From Acidobacteriaceae bacterium (lineage in GTDB: Bacteria > Acidobacteriota > Terriglobia > Terriglobales > Acidobacteriaceae): a stretch of DNA of 64,000 nucleotides. A model generated the notes under the pieces. It was given only the letters and a program-made list of their open reading frames with translations, was not told the origin of the DNA and searched no databases. The position numbers and the translations under genes were made by a program. The stretch covers positions 530,517-594,516 of the forward strand of contig PLDC01000019.1 of NCBI GenBank assembly GCA_003134995.1, read 5' to 3'. Below are positions 24,605 to 32,420 of this stretch, in pieces (position 1 is the stretch's first letter; every line of letters begins with the position of its first letter).

Positions 24605-25324
24605 ATGAAGCTGACAACAGGCATTCTGGCAGTAGCAATGACGATGACGGCGGGCGCGGCCTTCGGCCAAAATCCGGACGCCATCGACAACGCGCGCAGC
24701 GTGGCGAAATCGCTGCAGCAAATTCAAACCACCAAGACCAACGCTGCGCTTGACGCTGCAGGCGTCCCAGCCCAGCAACCGGATAAGTCGGTGCCAGCTT
24801 CGCCAGTGGCGCCGAAGAACGCCGCGGCTCCGGCTCCGGCTCCGGCTAAGACGAAGACTGCGAAGTCCGCGAAGCCGCATGATGCGTTCCAGCCCAAGAC
24901 CAAGGCAATCGCCGCGGCGAAGGTGGCGGAAACGAAGCCCGCAGAGGCTCCCAAGAGTGCGGATGCCGCCAAGTCGCCGAAGCCGGAAGAGAAGAAGTGG
25001 GCCATGAACGGCAAGCGCGACCCATTCTTCAGTCCGATTACGCAGCAGCAAACTACCAGTTCAGGATGTTCGACGGGAAAAAAATGCCTGGAGATCGGGC
25101 AGATCAATGTGCGGGGCGTAGTGAAATCCGAAAGCGGCTTCATCGCGGTGGTGACCAACAGTCTGAACAAAGCGTATTTCCTGCATGAAAACGATCCCGT
25201 GTTCAACGGCTACGTGGTGAAAATCACGGGAGACTCGGTAGTTTTCCAGGAAACTTTCCAGGACAAGCTGGGCAAGTCGCTCACGCGCGAAGTGACCAAG
25301 AAGATTCTTACGCCGGCGGTTTAG
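24605..25324 (+). CDS. pilP: Type IV pilus PilP-type protein
   Basis: A 239-residue secreted protein. A signal peptide (LAVAMTMTAGAAFG) is followed by a long Ala/Pro/Lys-rich linker (residues about 50-130) and a compact C-terminal domain: KRDPFFSP, then LEIGQINVRGVVKSESGFIAVVTN-KAYFLHENDPVFNGYVVKI. RDPF and the beta-sandwich pattern match PilP, which links the PilNO dimer to the secretin. No lipobox Cys is seen near the cleavage site, unlike many PilP lipoproteins. It lies between pilO and pilQ as expected. Confidence 0.88.
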   Translation: MKLTTGILAVAMTMTAGAAFGQNPDAIDNARSVAKSLQQIQTTKTNAALDAAGVPAQQPDKSVPASPVAPKNAAAPAPAPAKTKTAKSAKPHDAFQPKTKAIAAAKVAETKPAEAPKSADAAKSPKPEEKKWAMNGKRDPFFSPITQQQTTSSGCSTGKKCLEIGQINVRGVVKSESGFIAVVTNSLNKAYFLHENDPVFNGYVVKITGDSVVFQETFQDKLGKSLTREVTKKILTPAV

Positions 25325-25422
25325 TTTCCGGCGGCGGCAGCGCAGCCAGGAAACTGGTGCGCGGAAAAAATCGAATTTACGAAGGACACGCGGGCCACGC
25401 TCGCGAGTTGGGGAGAAGCGAA

Positions 25423-27657
25423 ATGCGAAAGCAAATGCTGAGTGTACTTCTACCATGGCTGCTTCTGGGGCTGGTAGCTTCAGCCGGGGAGACGCCGGCG
25501 TCACAAACGGCGAGCCAGCGCAACGAACTGCAACGAGTGAATGTGGTTCGCGGCACGGATGAGATCCGCGTCGAGATCAACGCTCGTGGCGCAGTCACGC
25601 CCAAGGTGACGACGGCAGACTCGCCTTCGCGCCTCGTGATCGACTTGCCCGCGACCGTGATGACTACGGGACAGGACCACATCACGGTGGGCAGCGCCGG
25701 AGTAAAAGGCGTGCGCATCGCCATGGATGGCGAGAAGCCTCCCACTACACGAGTCGTGGTCGATCTCGACCATGCCTGCCGCTACGATTTAAAACCAGCG
25801 GCGGATGGAAAGCTCGTGCTGACGCTCTACACCCAGCAAGCAACGGCGAGCACAAGCGCGCCGAAGGCCGCGGCAAGCACGACGCCCTCCGCGAAGACCA
25901 TGTCTCCGTTCGGGCCGCGACTGATTGAAGCGAAAACCACGGAAGCGAAAGCGACCGTATCGAAAACCGATTCGACTCCAAAGGTGCAGCCAGTTGCGGC
26001 TAGGGCCATGCCAGCTCCGAAAGCGGCGGTGGAAAACTCCACGCCGGCTACGAAGCCCGAAGCGTCCACCAGCGCGCCGACTGATTTTGTAATGGTCGAG
26101 CCAGTCTACGAAGCCAGGAAGACTGCGCAAGATCAGACTACACAAGATCAGACTACTCAAAATCAAGCTGCGCAAGACCAGACAGCAGATCCCGCCGCGC
26201 GAGCGCAGGATGCCGCAGCAAAGTTTTCCGATAAGACCGCCGCAGAAATCCTGCCGGTGACCAAAAATGCAGCGCAGTCCTCGACCATGAGCACCGGTTC
26301 GAGCACGGCTGGCGCGGGCATTCAACCCGCAGTGAATCTTGCTGCGGAACAGAGAGAGCAGGCCGGGCAAGCGCCAGCCGCTGCCGGTCCGCGCTACACA
26401 GGCGAACCGATTTCCGTGAACCTGAAGGATGTCGATCTGAAAGATTTTTTCCGCTTGATCCACGAGATCAGCGGCTTGAACGTCGTTCTCGATCCGAACG
26501 TGCACGGAACTTTGACCATCGTGCTCGACGATGTGCCGTGGGATCAGGCGCTGGACATCGTGCTTAAGAACAACGACCTGGCGCGTGAACTCGAAGGCAA
26601 CGTCCTGCGCGTCGCCACTGTAGACACGCTGAAAAAAGAAGCCGATGGACGGCGAGCACAAGTAGAATCGGAAGCGCTGGCGGTAGAAAAAGTTTCAGTC
26701 ACACGTTTCCTTAGCTACGCTCATGCCAAAGATGTAATGCTGACGGTGAAGAAGTTCCTCTCGGCGCGTGGTGACGTGGTTGCCGATGAGCGCACCAACG
26801 CCGTCATCGTTAATGACATTCCGAAAGTGATTCCTATCATCGACCGCCTGCTGACGCAGCTCGACCGCAAGACGCAGGAAGTTGAGATCGAAGCGCGAGT
26901 CGTCGCGGCAACGCGCACCTTTGCCCGCGACATCGGCACGCAGCTCGGCTTCGGCTGGGGCAACGGCCACAGCGCGATCGGCGGCGCTTCCGCGGTGGGC
27001 AGCTCGCCGACGACGGTCAGCAACCTGACTCCGGGCTACATCACGGTTCCGGGAACTGGCACGGGCACAGGAAGCTCGATTCCTCTGTTCTCTAACCTGG
27101 GCTCGACCGCTCCTACAAGTGGCTTGACCTTCTTGAACGCCAGCAACACGGTGCGCATCGACGCGGTGCTTTCGATGGCAGAGTCGCGCGGCTTGCTCAA
27201 GGTTCTGTCGCGGCCGCGAGTGGTCACGCAGAATAACATTCAGGCCATCGTGAAGCAGGGCGTGCGCGTGCCGATCGTGACGCAGGCACAGTTGGGTGGT
27301 CCTCCGACTGTGACTTATGTCGACGCTTTCCTGCGGCTGACCGTGGTTCCGCAAATTACTTCGGAGAACACCATCTTCCTGAACGTCGATGTGGAAAACA
27401 CCACGCCGAACTTCGGGCAGGAAGTGCAGGGCAACCCGGAATTGATCACGCAGCAGGCGACTACGCAGGTGCTGGTGACCGACGGCGGCACGGTGGTGAT
27501 CGGCGGCGTCATCCAGACACAGAACTCGATCAGCATCGATCAGGTCCCAGTGCTCGGCAACATTCCGATCCTCGGCAACCTGTTCAAGCACACGCAGATC
27601 AGCACCACCAACCAGGAATTAATCTTCTTCATCACGCCGCGAATTATTCAGACGTAA
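25423..27657 (+). CDS. pilQ: Type IV pilus secretin PilQ
   Basis: A 744-residue outer-membrane secretin. It has a signal peptide, an AMIN domain (about 25-130, VVRGTDEIRVEINARGAVTPKVT) that binds peptidoglycan, a low-complexity linker with QDQTT repeats (about 235-265), an STN/N0 domain (ISVNLKDVDLKDFFRLIHEISGLNVVLDP), an N1 domain (VEKVSVTRFLSYAHAKDVM) and the secretin pore (VRIDAVLSMAESRGLLKVLSRPRVVT to QVPVLGNIPILGNLFKH and LIFFITPRII). I chose ATG 25423 because GGGAGAAG precedes it and a signal peptide then follows at once. It closes the operon before a terminator. Confidence 0.96.
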   Translation: MRKQMLSVLLPWLLLGLVASAGETPASQTASQRNELQRVNVVRGTDEIRVEINARGAVTPKVTTADSPSRLVIDLPATVMTTGQDHITVGSAGVKGVRIAMDGEKPPTTRVVVDLDHACRYDLKPAADGKLVLTLYTQQATASTSAPKAAASTTPSAKTMSPFGPRLIEAKTTEAKATVSKTDSTPKVQPVAARAMPAPKAAVENSTPATKPEASTSAPTDFVMVEPVYEARKTAQDQTTQDQTTQNQAAQDQTADPAARAQDAAAKFSDKTAAEILPVTKNAAQSSTMSTGSSTAGAGIQPAVNLAAEQREQAGQAPAAAGPRYTGEPISVNLKDVDLKDFFRLIHEISGLNVVLDPNVHGTLTIVLDDVPWDQALDIVLKNNDLARELEGNVLRVATVDTLKKEADGRRAQVESEALAVEKVSVTRFLSYAHAKDVMLTVKKFLSARGDVVADERTNAVIVNDIPKVIPIIDRLLTQLDRKTQEVEIEARVVAATRTFARDIGTQLGFGWGNGHSAIGGASAVGSSPTTVSNLTPGYITVPGTGTGTGSSIPLFSNLGSTAPTSGLTFLNASNTVRIDAVLSMAESRGLLKVLSRPRVVTQNNIQAIVKQGVRVPIVTQAQLGGPPTVTYVDAFLRLTVVPQITSENTIFLNVDVENTTPNFGQEVQGNPELITQQATTQVLVTDGGTVVIGGVIQTQNSISIDQVPVLGNIPILGNLFKHTQISTTNQELIFFITPRIIQT

Positions 27658-27694
27658 ACGCGTCAGAAGTAGCAGCGAAGCTGAAGATTTCGAG

Positions 27695-27740
27695 CCGCCG
27701 GCCTGAAGAACCTGTCAGGGCCGGCGGTTTTGTCTTTTGT
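27695..27740 (+). terminator. Intrinsic terminator of the pil operon
   Basis: A 9-bp GC stem CCGCCGGCC / GGCCGGCGG with a 15-base loop is followed by TTTTGTCTTTTGTTG, 38 bases after the pilQ stop. Confidence 0.85.
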
Positions 27741-27791
27741 TGACTCGAGCTCGAATTGATTCGCAGTAGCTGGTTTGCTAAGGTCGTTGTT

Positions 27792-29111
27792 ATGTCCGAG
27801 CGTCTCATGTCCGAGAGCGTCATGCCCGAGCGTTCCCCCGATCAAACACGCGACCAGGTACGCGAATTGGTCGACTCCCTCTATCGCGTGGAGTCGGGAC
27901 GAATCCTGGCAACCCTAATCCGCCTGCTCGGTGATTTTGATCTTGCCGAGGAGGCGATGCACGAAGCCTTCGCGGCCGCGCTCAGCCTGTGGCCGACGAG
28001 TGGAGTGCCCGGCAACCCGCGTCCATGGCTGATTTCGACGGCCCGCTTCAAAGCCATCGACACTCTGCGCCGCCGCGCAAGATTCGATGCGTCTCAAGAC
28101 GAGCTCACGCGATTTATCGAAGCGCAATCGACTTCGGCCGAAACCTCCACTGAGGATGACTTTCTTGAAGACGACCGGCTGCGCCTGATTTTTACCTGCT
28201 GTCATCCGTCACTCGCGCCGGACGCGCGCGTTGCGCTCACCTTGCGTGAGGTGTGCGGGCTGACCACCGAGGAAATAGCAAAGGCATTCCTCACCACTCC
28301 GCGCACGCTGGCGCAGCGCATCGTGCGCGCCAAGGCAAAGATTCGCGAGGAACAAATTCCCTACGAGGTGCCGACGCCGCAGGAATTGCCGGAGCGGCTG
28401 GACGCGGTGCTTCAGGTCATCTATCTCGTCTTTAACGAGGGCTACTCGGCTGCCGCGGGAGCGGAGGTAACGCGCGCCGAGCTAACCGGCGAGGCGATTC
28501 GACTGGGCCGGTTGCTGATGGAACTTCGGCCAGAGCCGGAAGTGATGGGGCTGCTTGCCCTGATGTTGCTGCAGGAATCCCGTCGCGCCGCGAGAACGTC
28601 TCCAACCGGAGAGCTGATTTTGCTGGAGAATCAAGACCGCTCGCTCTGGAACCGCGAGCAGATCGCGGAGGGAGTGGCATTGCTGGAGAAAGCCCTGAAC
28701 TACGGGCAGAAGTCTCGCCGCTTCGGACCTTACACGCTGCAGGCTGCGATTGCAGCTGTTCATGCGGAGGCGGAATCGGTCGCTGCAACCGACTGGCGGC
28801 AGATTGTTGCGCTCTACGACCAATTGGTGCGAATTCAGCCTTCGCCAGTTGTACAGCTCAATCGTGCCGTGGCCATTGCCATGCGCGATGGTCCAGAGGC
28901 CGGTCTAACGCATATCGACGCGGTGCTGGAACCTTCTTCTGGACAAGGCGAACTGGCCAATTATTACCTGGCGCATTCCGCCCGTGCAGATATGTACCGC
29001 AGGCTGGGCAGGACAGCTGAGGCTCGTGCGTCGTATGAGAAGGCGCTGGCGCTGACCCAACAGGAACCCGAGCGGCAATTCCTGCAAGCGCGGATTCGGC
29101 AGTTGAAATAA
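27792..29111 (+). CDS. ECF sigma factor of the ECF42 type
   Basis: A 439-residue RNA polymerase sigma factor. Residues about 20-95 form sigma region 2 (LVDSLYRVESGRILATLIRLLGDFDLAEEAMHEAFAAALSLW, RFKAIDTLRRRARFD) and 125-185 form region 4 (LIFTCCHPSLAPDARVALTLREVCGLTTEEIAKAFLTTPRTLAQRIVRAK). A further 220-residue extension (DUF6596 and TPR-like helices, LVFNEGYSAAAGAE, RALADMYRRLGRTAEARASYEKAL-like) is the mark of ECF42, a group genetically linked to DGPF/YCII proteins. No anti-sigma gene is adjacent, as usual for this group. Three DGPF genes with a shared promoter-like motif lie 6-15 kb downstream. Several in-frame ATGs compete; I chose 27792, preceded by AAGG. Confidence 0.92.
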   Translation: MSERLMSESVMPERSPDQTRDQVRELVDSLYRVESGRILATLIRLLGDFDLAEEAMHEAFAAALSLWPTSGVPGNPRPWLISTARFKAIDTLRRRARFDASQDELTRFIEAQSTSAETSTEDDFLEDDRLRLIFTCCHPSLAPDARVALTLREVCGLTTEEIAKAFLTTPRTLAQRIVRAKAKIREEQIPYEVPTPQELPERLDAVLQVIYLVFNEGYSAAAGAEVTRAELTGEAIRLGRLLMELRPEPEVMGLLALMLLQESRRAARTSPTGELILLENQDRSLWNREQIAEGVALLEKALNYGQKSRRFGPYTLQAAIAAVHAEAESVAATDWRQIVALYDQLVRIQPSPVVQLNRAVAIAMRDGPEAGLTHIDAVLEPSSGQGELANYYLAHSARADMYRRLGRTAEARASYEKALALTQQEPERQFLQARIRQLK

Positions 29112-29451
29112 AAAATGTCCGCTCGCGCGCCCGTGTGTCCTGCGTTCATCTCGAAAATAAACTTGCGGCAGGAGTGTTGGGTTGGGTGCGTGGGGTTTAC
29201 TACTCGGTTACAGGGTACCCCCCTCCCCCCTCCCCCTCAATCTTTAGAATCATGGGCTAGGCGTGGTTTGGCTTGTAAAATCTGGATGTCAAAGAACTTA
29301 CAGGTCAAAATCTAGACAGTAAAGGAGTTAGGGGCGATCTTTCGCCCGACTCCTCCGAGTTTCTCCATCTAGATCGCGCTGCTACTGCTTGAACAATTAT
29401 GAGAGGAATCGAAAACGAGCGCAAGGTCAGATGTCACAAGGAGGATGAGTA
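29112..29451. repeat. Intergenic stretch with C-tract, 30-bp direct repeat and hairpin
   Basis: No gene is seen. A C-rich tract (about 29213-29238) is followed by two tandem 30-base units that open with aaaatct and continue caaagaactta or taaaggagtta (29277-29306, 29307-29336). A hairpin with arms AGGAGT and GGGCGA / TCGCCC and ACTCCT spans 29323-29354. These words resemble dispersed intergenic repeats of soil Acidobacteria, an impression that needs a search. Confidence 0.5.
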
Positions 29452-29456
29452 TTCAC

Positions 29457-29486
29457 TTGACAAAAGTTTATAAGTTACTCCATAAT
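29457..29486 (+). promoter_or_regulatory. Sigma-70-type promoter in the left inverted repeat
   Basis: TTGACA (29457-29462) and CATAAT (29481-29486) are 18 bases apart. The -35 box is part of the inverted repeat and points at the transposase, a common arrangement in insertion sequences. The right-hand repeat places the same TTGACA pointing inward toward the opposing gene. Confidence 0.55.
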
Positions 29487-29507
29487 GCTTCACATGGGAG
29501 CAATGGC

Positions 29508-29636
29508 CTATCGTTTCTTGGGTTTAGCGGCAGATGCGGATGGCCTTAGCGCCTTCCGCAAGTCCCGTTTGATGCTTGCCAGCAATTTCCTAGTCGGCAC
29601 CGCTTTCAACGCTTCCCTCTTTTCCTTCGCGTCCAC
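29508..29636 (-). CDS. Possible small Lys/Arg-rich protein, divergent from transposase
   Basis: A 42-residue frame from GTG 29636 (VDAKEKREALKAVPTRKL... ending KPKKR) has AGGAG seven bases upstream of the start and a plausible basic, helical composition. Its ribosome binding site lies in the sequence GGAGAACTCC, which read on the other strand also serves the transposase ATG. A competing plus-strand frame of 55 residues (29485-29652) overlaps the transposase start by ATGA. Neither is recognised; only one is likely to be real. Confidence 0.35.
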   Translation of the reverse strand: MDAKEKREALKAVPTRKLLASIKRDLRKALRPSASAAKPKKR

Positions 29637-29648
29637 TGGAGAACTCCT

Positions 29649-30557
29649 ATGACCTTAGTTGATCTGATGGAGCATTTTGACACTGACGAACGTTGCCGGG
29701 AATTGCTTGTTCGGCTCCGCTGGCCTAACGGTGTCGAATGTCCTCGCTGCAAGATGCCAGCCGTGGAACTCGCCACGGCCAAGCAATTGTTTTACTGCAA
29801 GGGTTGCGACTATCAGTTTACCGTCACGTCTGGCACGGTATTCAACGACAGCCATCTTGCTTTGCAAAAATGGTTTCTTGCCACACTGCTCCTCTGCGAA
29901 GCGAAGAAGGGAATGTCTGCTCACCAACTCAAGCGCACGATCTGGGGCAAGAACAAAGGCTCTTACAAAACCGCGTGGTACCTCTGTCACCGAATCCGCT
30001 ACGCCATGACCGAAGTCCGCAAGATGCTTGACGGCACAATCGAAATCGACGAAACCCATATCGGCGGAAAACGGCGCGGCATGGCTGGAGGAGCCGCAAA
30101 GAAAGAAAAAGAAGTCGTAATCGGCATCGTGCAACGCGGCGGCGATCTCAAATTCGTCCATGTGAAAGACGCGACAGCCAAGTCGATCCGCGAAGTAATG
30201 AGCGAACACGTCAGCGAGGACGTTGATGTGATCGTGACCGACGAATCCATCCTCTACGCTTCCGGCCTTCCCAAGACCCAAGTATCGAAGCGCAAGGCCG
30301 TCAATCACAGCGCCGATGAGTACGTCCGGTACGAGGATGGCTTCTGCGTCACGACCAACACAATCGAATCCGCCTTTTCGCTTTTCAAGCGTGGGATCGT
30401 GGGATCGTGGCATCGTGTTAGCCCAAAGCATCTCGCGTCCTATCTGAACGAGATGACGTTCCGTTTTAATCGCCGGGAAAGTCACACGCTTTTCCTCGAT
30501 ACGCTGCGCCACATGGTAACAGCCCCAGTACTCACGTTCGAGAGACTGACCGCGTAG
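29649..30557 (+). CDS. IS1595-family DDE transposase
   Basis: A 302-residue intact transposase. The N-terminal zinc ribbon uses Cys31, Cys34, Cys50 and Cys53 (CPRC and CKGC), with LRWPNGVECPRCKMP typical of IS1595. The DDE-type catalytic residues are Asp134 (IEIDETHIGGKRRG), Asp198 (VIVTDES) and Glu240 (NTIESAFSLFKRG), and the protein ends with a LASYLNEMTFRFNRRE helix. It catalyses cut-and-paste movement of the element. GGAG stands seven bases before ATG 29649. No frameshift or stop is present, so it could be active. Confidence 0.95.
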   Translation: MTLVDLMEHFDTDERCRELLVRLRWPNGVECPRCKMPAVELATAKQLFYCKGCDYQFTVTSGTVFNDSHLALQKWFLATLLLCEAKKGMSAHQLKRTIWGKNKGSYKTAWYLCHRIRYAMTEVRKMLDGTIEIDETHIGGKRRGMAGGAAKKEKEVVIGIVQRGGDLKFVHVKDATAKSIREVMSEHVSEDVDVIVTDESILYASGLPKTQVSKRKAVNHSADEYVRYEDGFCVTTNTIESAFSLFKRGIVGSWHRVSPKHLASYLNEMTFRFNRRESHTLFLDTLRHMVTAPVLTFERLTA

Positions 30558-30563
30558 AGGATT

Positions 30564-30860
30564 ATGACAGAACCTAAAACATACCGCTGGTGGACGGTGG
30601 ACTGCCAAACTGAAGGCTGCCCAACTACACTTTGTCTGGCTGCAATCGGCCCAAGTGAGCCACCGAATCTCACTCGTCCTTACCCGGTGTACATGTTAAT
30701 GCAATGCGCTCGATTTCAGGAGACGTGCCCTGAATGCAAGGTTACACACACGTATTCTCGGATCGACGTGCATCAGGCGGACGCTGATCCTCCGCCTCCC
30801 GGCTTTCAGCCAAGCCAAGCTTTTCTGAAAGCGATCCGACCGGAGACACCCGAGAAGTAA
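30564..30860 (+). CDS. Small Cys-containing protein (probable IS passenger)
   Basis: A 98-residue frame starting 6 bases after the transposase stop, with AGAGG just upstream of ATG 30564. It contains C-x4-C (CQTEGC) and later CPEC, which together could bind one zinc ion, with a Pro-rich stretch DADPPPPGF and a short C-terminal helix. No enzymatic motif is visible and I do not recognise a family. The tight spacing suggests translational linkage with the transposase, hence a passenger or accessory role. Confidence 0.65.
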   Translation: MTEPKTYRWWTVDCQTEGCPTTLCLAAIGPSEPPNLTRPYPVYMLMQCARFQETCPECKVTHTYSRIDVHQADADPPPPGFQPSQAFLKAIRPETPEK

Positions 30861-30953
30861 ATCGTGTGGGAATCCCGCAAACCTTGTGGGTCCCCAAATC
30901 GAGCATAATAAAGCGACCGATTCTTATTGCTTTCGATTCGAGTGCTGACATTG

Positions 30954-31784
30954 TCATCCCCCCAGTTTGAACGTGTCTCGCGGAGAATACCGCTTCCACA
31001 ATCGCTTCAGATTCTTGATGTTGATTTCCGGGTGTTCCTTCTGTCCGTGCAGCGAGGAGTGCGAAGTACAAAACCAGTGCTCCTCGTTAGTGGCGACAAT
31101 TATATCGAGGTGGTCATTTACGTGAGGCGAGGACTCAGCCATGCGTTTTGCTTCGTAGGCATGATACGCAGCCCGTAAAGGAAGCTGCCCAAGCGTTTGC
31201 TCTCTGCGCGAGAGGCAGAAGATCGCAAGTTCGCCGCCCGTGCCAATGGCGGCAAACCCAGGGAACAACATATTAGAAATCTCGTGTTCTCCGCCGTTGA
31301 CTTGGACAAAGCAGACGGTGCCGTCACCGCAGAAGGTTGCCACTATAAGATCACACCCAATAGAGAATTCCTCCCAACGCGGCTGCACAATGGCGTTCAC
31401 TTCGGGGGTTACGGTTGATACGTCCATTGCAGTCGGCGGCAGGCGCAGTTTGGGAAGCTCGTGGACTGTGAACTTCTCGCGCTTATACCCATAGCAGACC
31501 GATGCAAGCTTCTTAGCGATAGCACCTTGGGTGCGCTCTGTTTTCGGAATCTCTTTCACGAACTTGGCGAACGCAAACCACAATTCCGAGGCGCAATCTA
31601 CCCGGCCGGCTGCCACTGCGTAGACACCCGCATCTGGGAACATGAATGCCTTATGCAAACGTGCGTGCGAGTCCACATCTTCATACGAACCCATCGTGTC
31701 TGCGATTAGGATCGCGGTATCGGGGAGGACGTTCTTCGTCCGGCCCGCCGCGCTCGTTGCGACGACTCCGATTCCAATGGTCAT
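30954..31784 (-). CDS. Proteasome-like Ntn-hydrolase family protein
   Basis: A 276-residue protein with a proteasome/HslV-type fold. From ATG 31784 the sequence starts MTIGIGVVATSA, so Thr2 would be the N-terminal nucleophile after Met removal. ILIADTMGS supplies the Asp (Asp29) and RLHKAFMFPDAGVYAVAAGRVD the Lys (Lys45) expected of the Thr-Asp-Lys triad, and FAAIGTGGELAIFCL matches the later GSG-type core. A longer frame begins at 31862 but would bury the Thr. No HslU, Anbu partner or ATPase is near. It faces the transposase inside the inverted repeats. The protease activity is inferred. Confidence 0.75.
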   Translation of the reverse strand: MTIGIGVVATSAAGRTKNVLPDTAILIADTMGSYEDVDSHARLHKAFMFPDAGVYAVAAGRVDCASELWFAFAKFVKEIPKTERTQGAIAKKLASVCYGYKREKFTVHELPKLRLPPTAMDVSTVTPEVNAIVQPRWEEFSIGCDLIVATFCGDGTVCFVQVNGGEHEISNMLFPGFAAIGTGGELAIFCLSRREQTLGQLPLRAAYHAYEAKRMAESSPHVNDHLDIIVATNEEHWFCTSHSSLHGQKEHPEINIKNLKRLWKRYSPRDTFKLGG

Positions 31785-31995
31785 CAAATCCCGCCAGGGC
31801 CACAGGTTGCGCTTGTCAAAGCGCGGCGCTTTGCAATTTTCATGCCGTAAAGATGATCTCATTGGCCCCTTTTGTCAAGTGAACTAATATGACAAGGAGG
31901 CTGTGGAAAACTCGCTTGCACGTCTCGCGACTGGGTACGATTGCACGTGGAAATTGAAAATGGTGGCACACCCGTTTGTCCCCGCATTTCACCTT

Positions 31996-32241
31996 TTATA
32001 GAACCAGATATAAAGCTGGTCTACTTCCAGGCGCAATGCGCTTTACTAGCGCCCTATCAGTCTCCGCACAATTGCAGGCACCGATGTTGTTCATATTTAT
32101 GCAGTGATCCGAAGCGTGTATGTACTTCGCTGGCCCGGCTCCGACGACGGCTTGTACCAGCGCGTCCCATTCGGGAATCGTAATTTCTTTTCCCCGGTAT
32201 GGAAGCAAGGCTTGTTTGATTGGTTCATGCGAGGCAGTCAC
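31996..32241 (-). CDS. Small hypothetical protein with Cys cluster
   Basis: An 81-residue frame starting at GTG 32241. The first 40 residues look helical (PIKQALLPYRGKEITIPEWDALVQAVVG), followed by AKYIHASDHCINMNNIGACNCAET with three Cys and two His close together, and a short basic tail. The composition is protein-like, but I recognise no family. No clear ribosome binding site precedes the start. It lies between the IS1595 unit and a repeat-rich region. Confidence 0.5.
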   Translation of the reverse strand: MTASHEPIKQALLPYRGKEITIPEWDALVQAVVGAGPAKYIHASDHCINMNNIGACNCAETDRALVKRIAPGSRPALYLVL

Positions 32242-32305
32242 AAAGGCCCAGTTGCTCTTCGTCGTGAGTCCTCCTCCATTTTAGAGTGTAATTTCCTTCC
32301 GGCGG

Positions 32306-32420
32306 GTGGCGGGAAAACCGGGACGGAAAACCGGCGGCCGACGGGACGTTTTCCAGTTTTCGACAATCGACACGAGCGATGATGGGAAAACCGGTGAACG
32401 TCGCGTCTGTCCCCGCGCCC
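32306..32420. repeat. gggaaaaccggg-type word repeats
   Basis: Repeated words gggaaaaccgggacggaaaa (32311-32330), gggacgttttccagttttcg (32343-32362) and gggaaaaccggtgaacgtcg (32384-32403) form imperfect inverted pairs. The same vocabulary recurs at 33680-33755 and 35422-35466. Confidence 0.55.

Larger units (their letters stand above)
29452..31883. mobile_element. IS1595-family element with probable passenger genes
   Basis: Perfect 15-base inverted repeats TTCACTTGACAAAAG (29452-29466) and its complement (31869-31883) bracket an IS1595-type transposase, a small Cys-containing gene and an opposing proteasome-like gene. The repeats lie just outside the outermost genes, which suits terminal inverted repeats, and IS1595-family elements are known to carry passengers. 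Against this, the flanking 8-mers (gatgagta and ctaatatg) are not a target duplication. The element boundaries are therefore provisional; the transposase itself is certain. Confidence 0.55.

Noticed and set aside
22505..27591. Large antisense ORFs across pilM-pilQ (e.g. 23903-25051, 26695-27591, 25789-26661)
   Set aside because: Arg/His-rich composition and complete overlap with well-recognised pil genes on the other strand show them to be shadows.
29452..31883. Target-site duplication of the IS1595-type element
   Set aside because: The 8-mers outside the inverted repeats (gatgagta and ctaatatg) differ, so no duplication is claimed; boundaries remain provisional.
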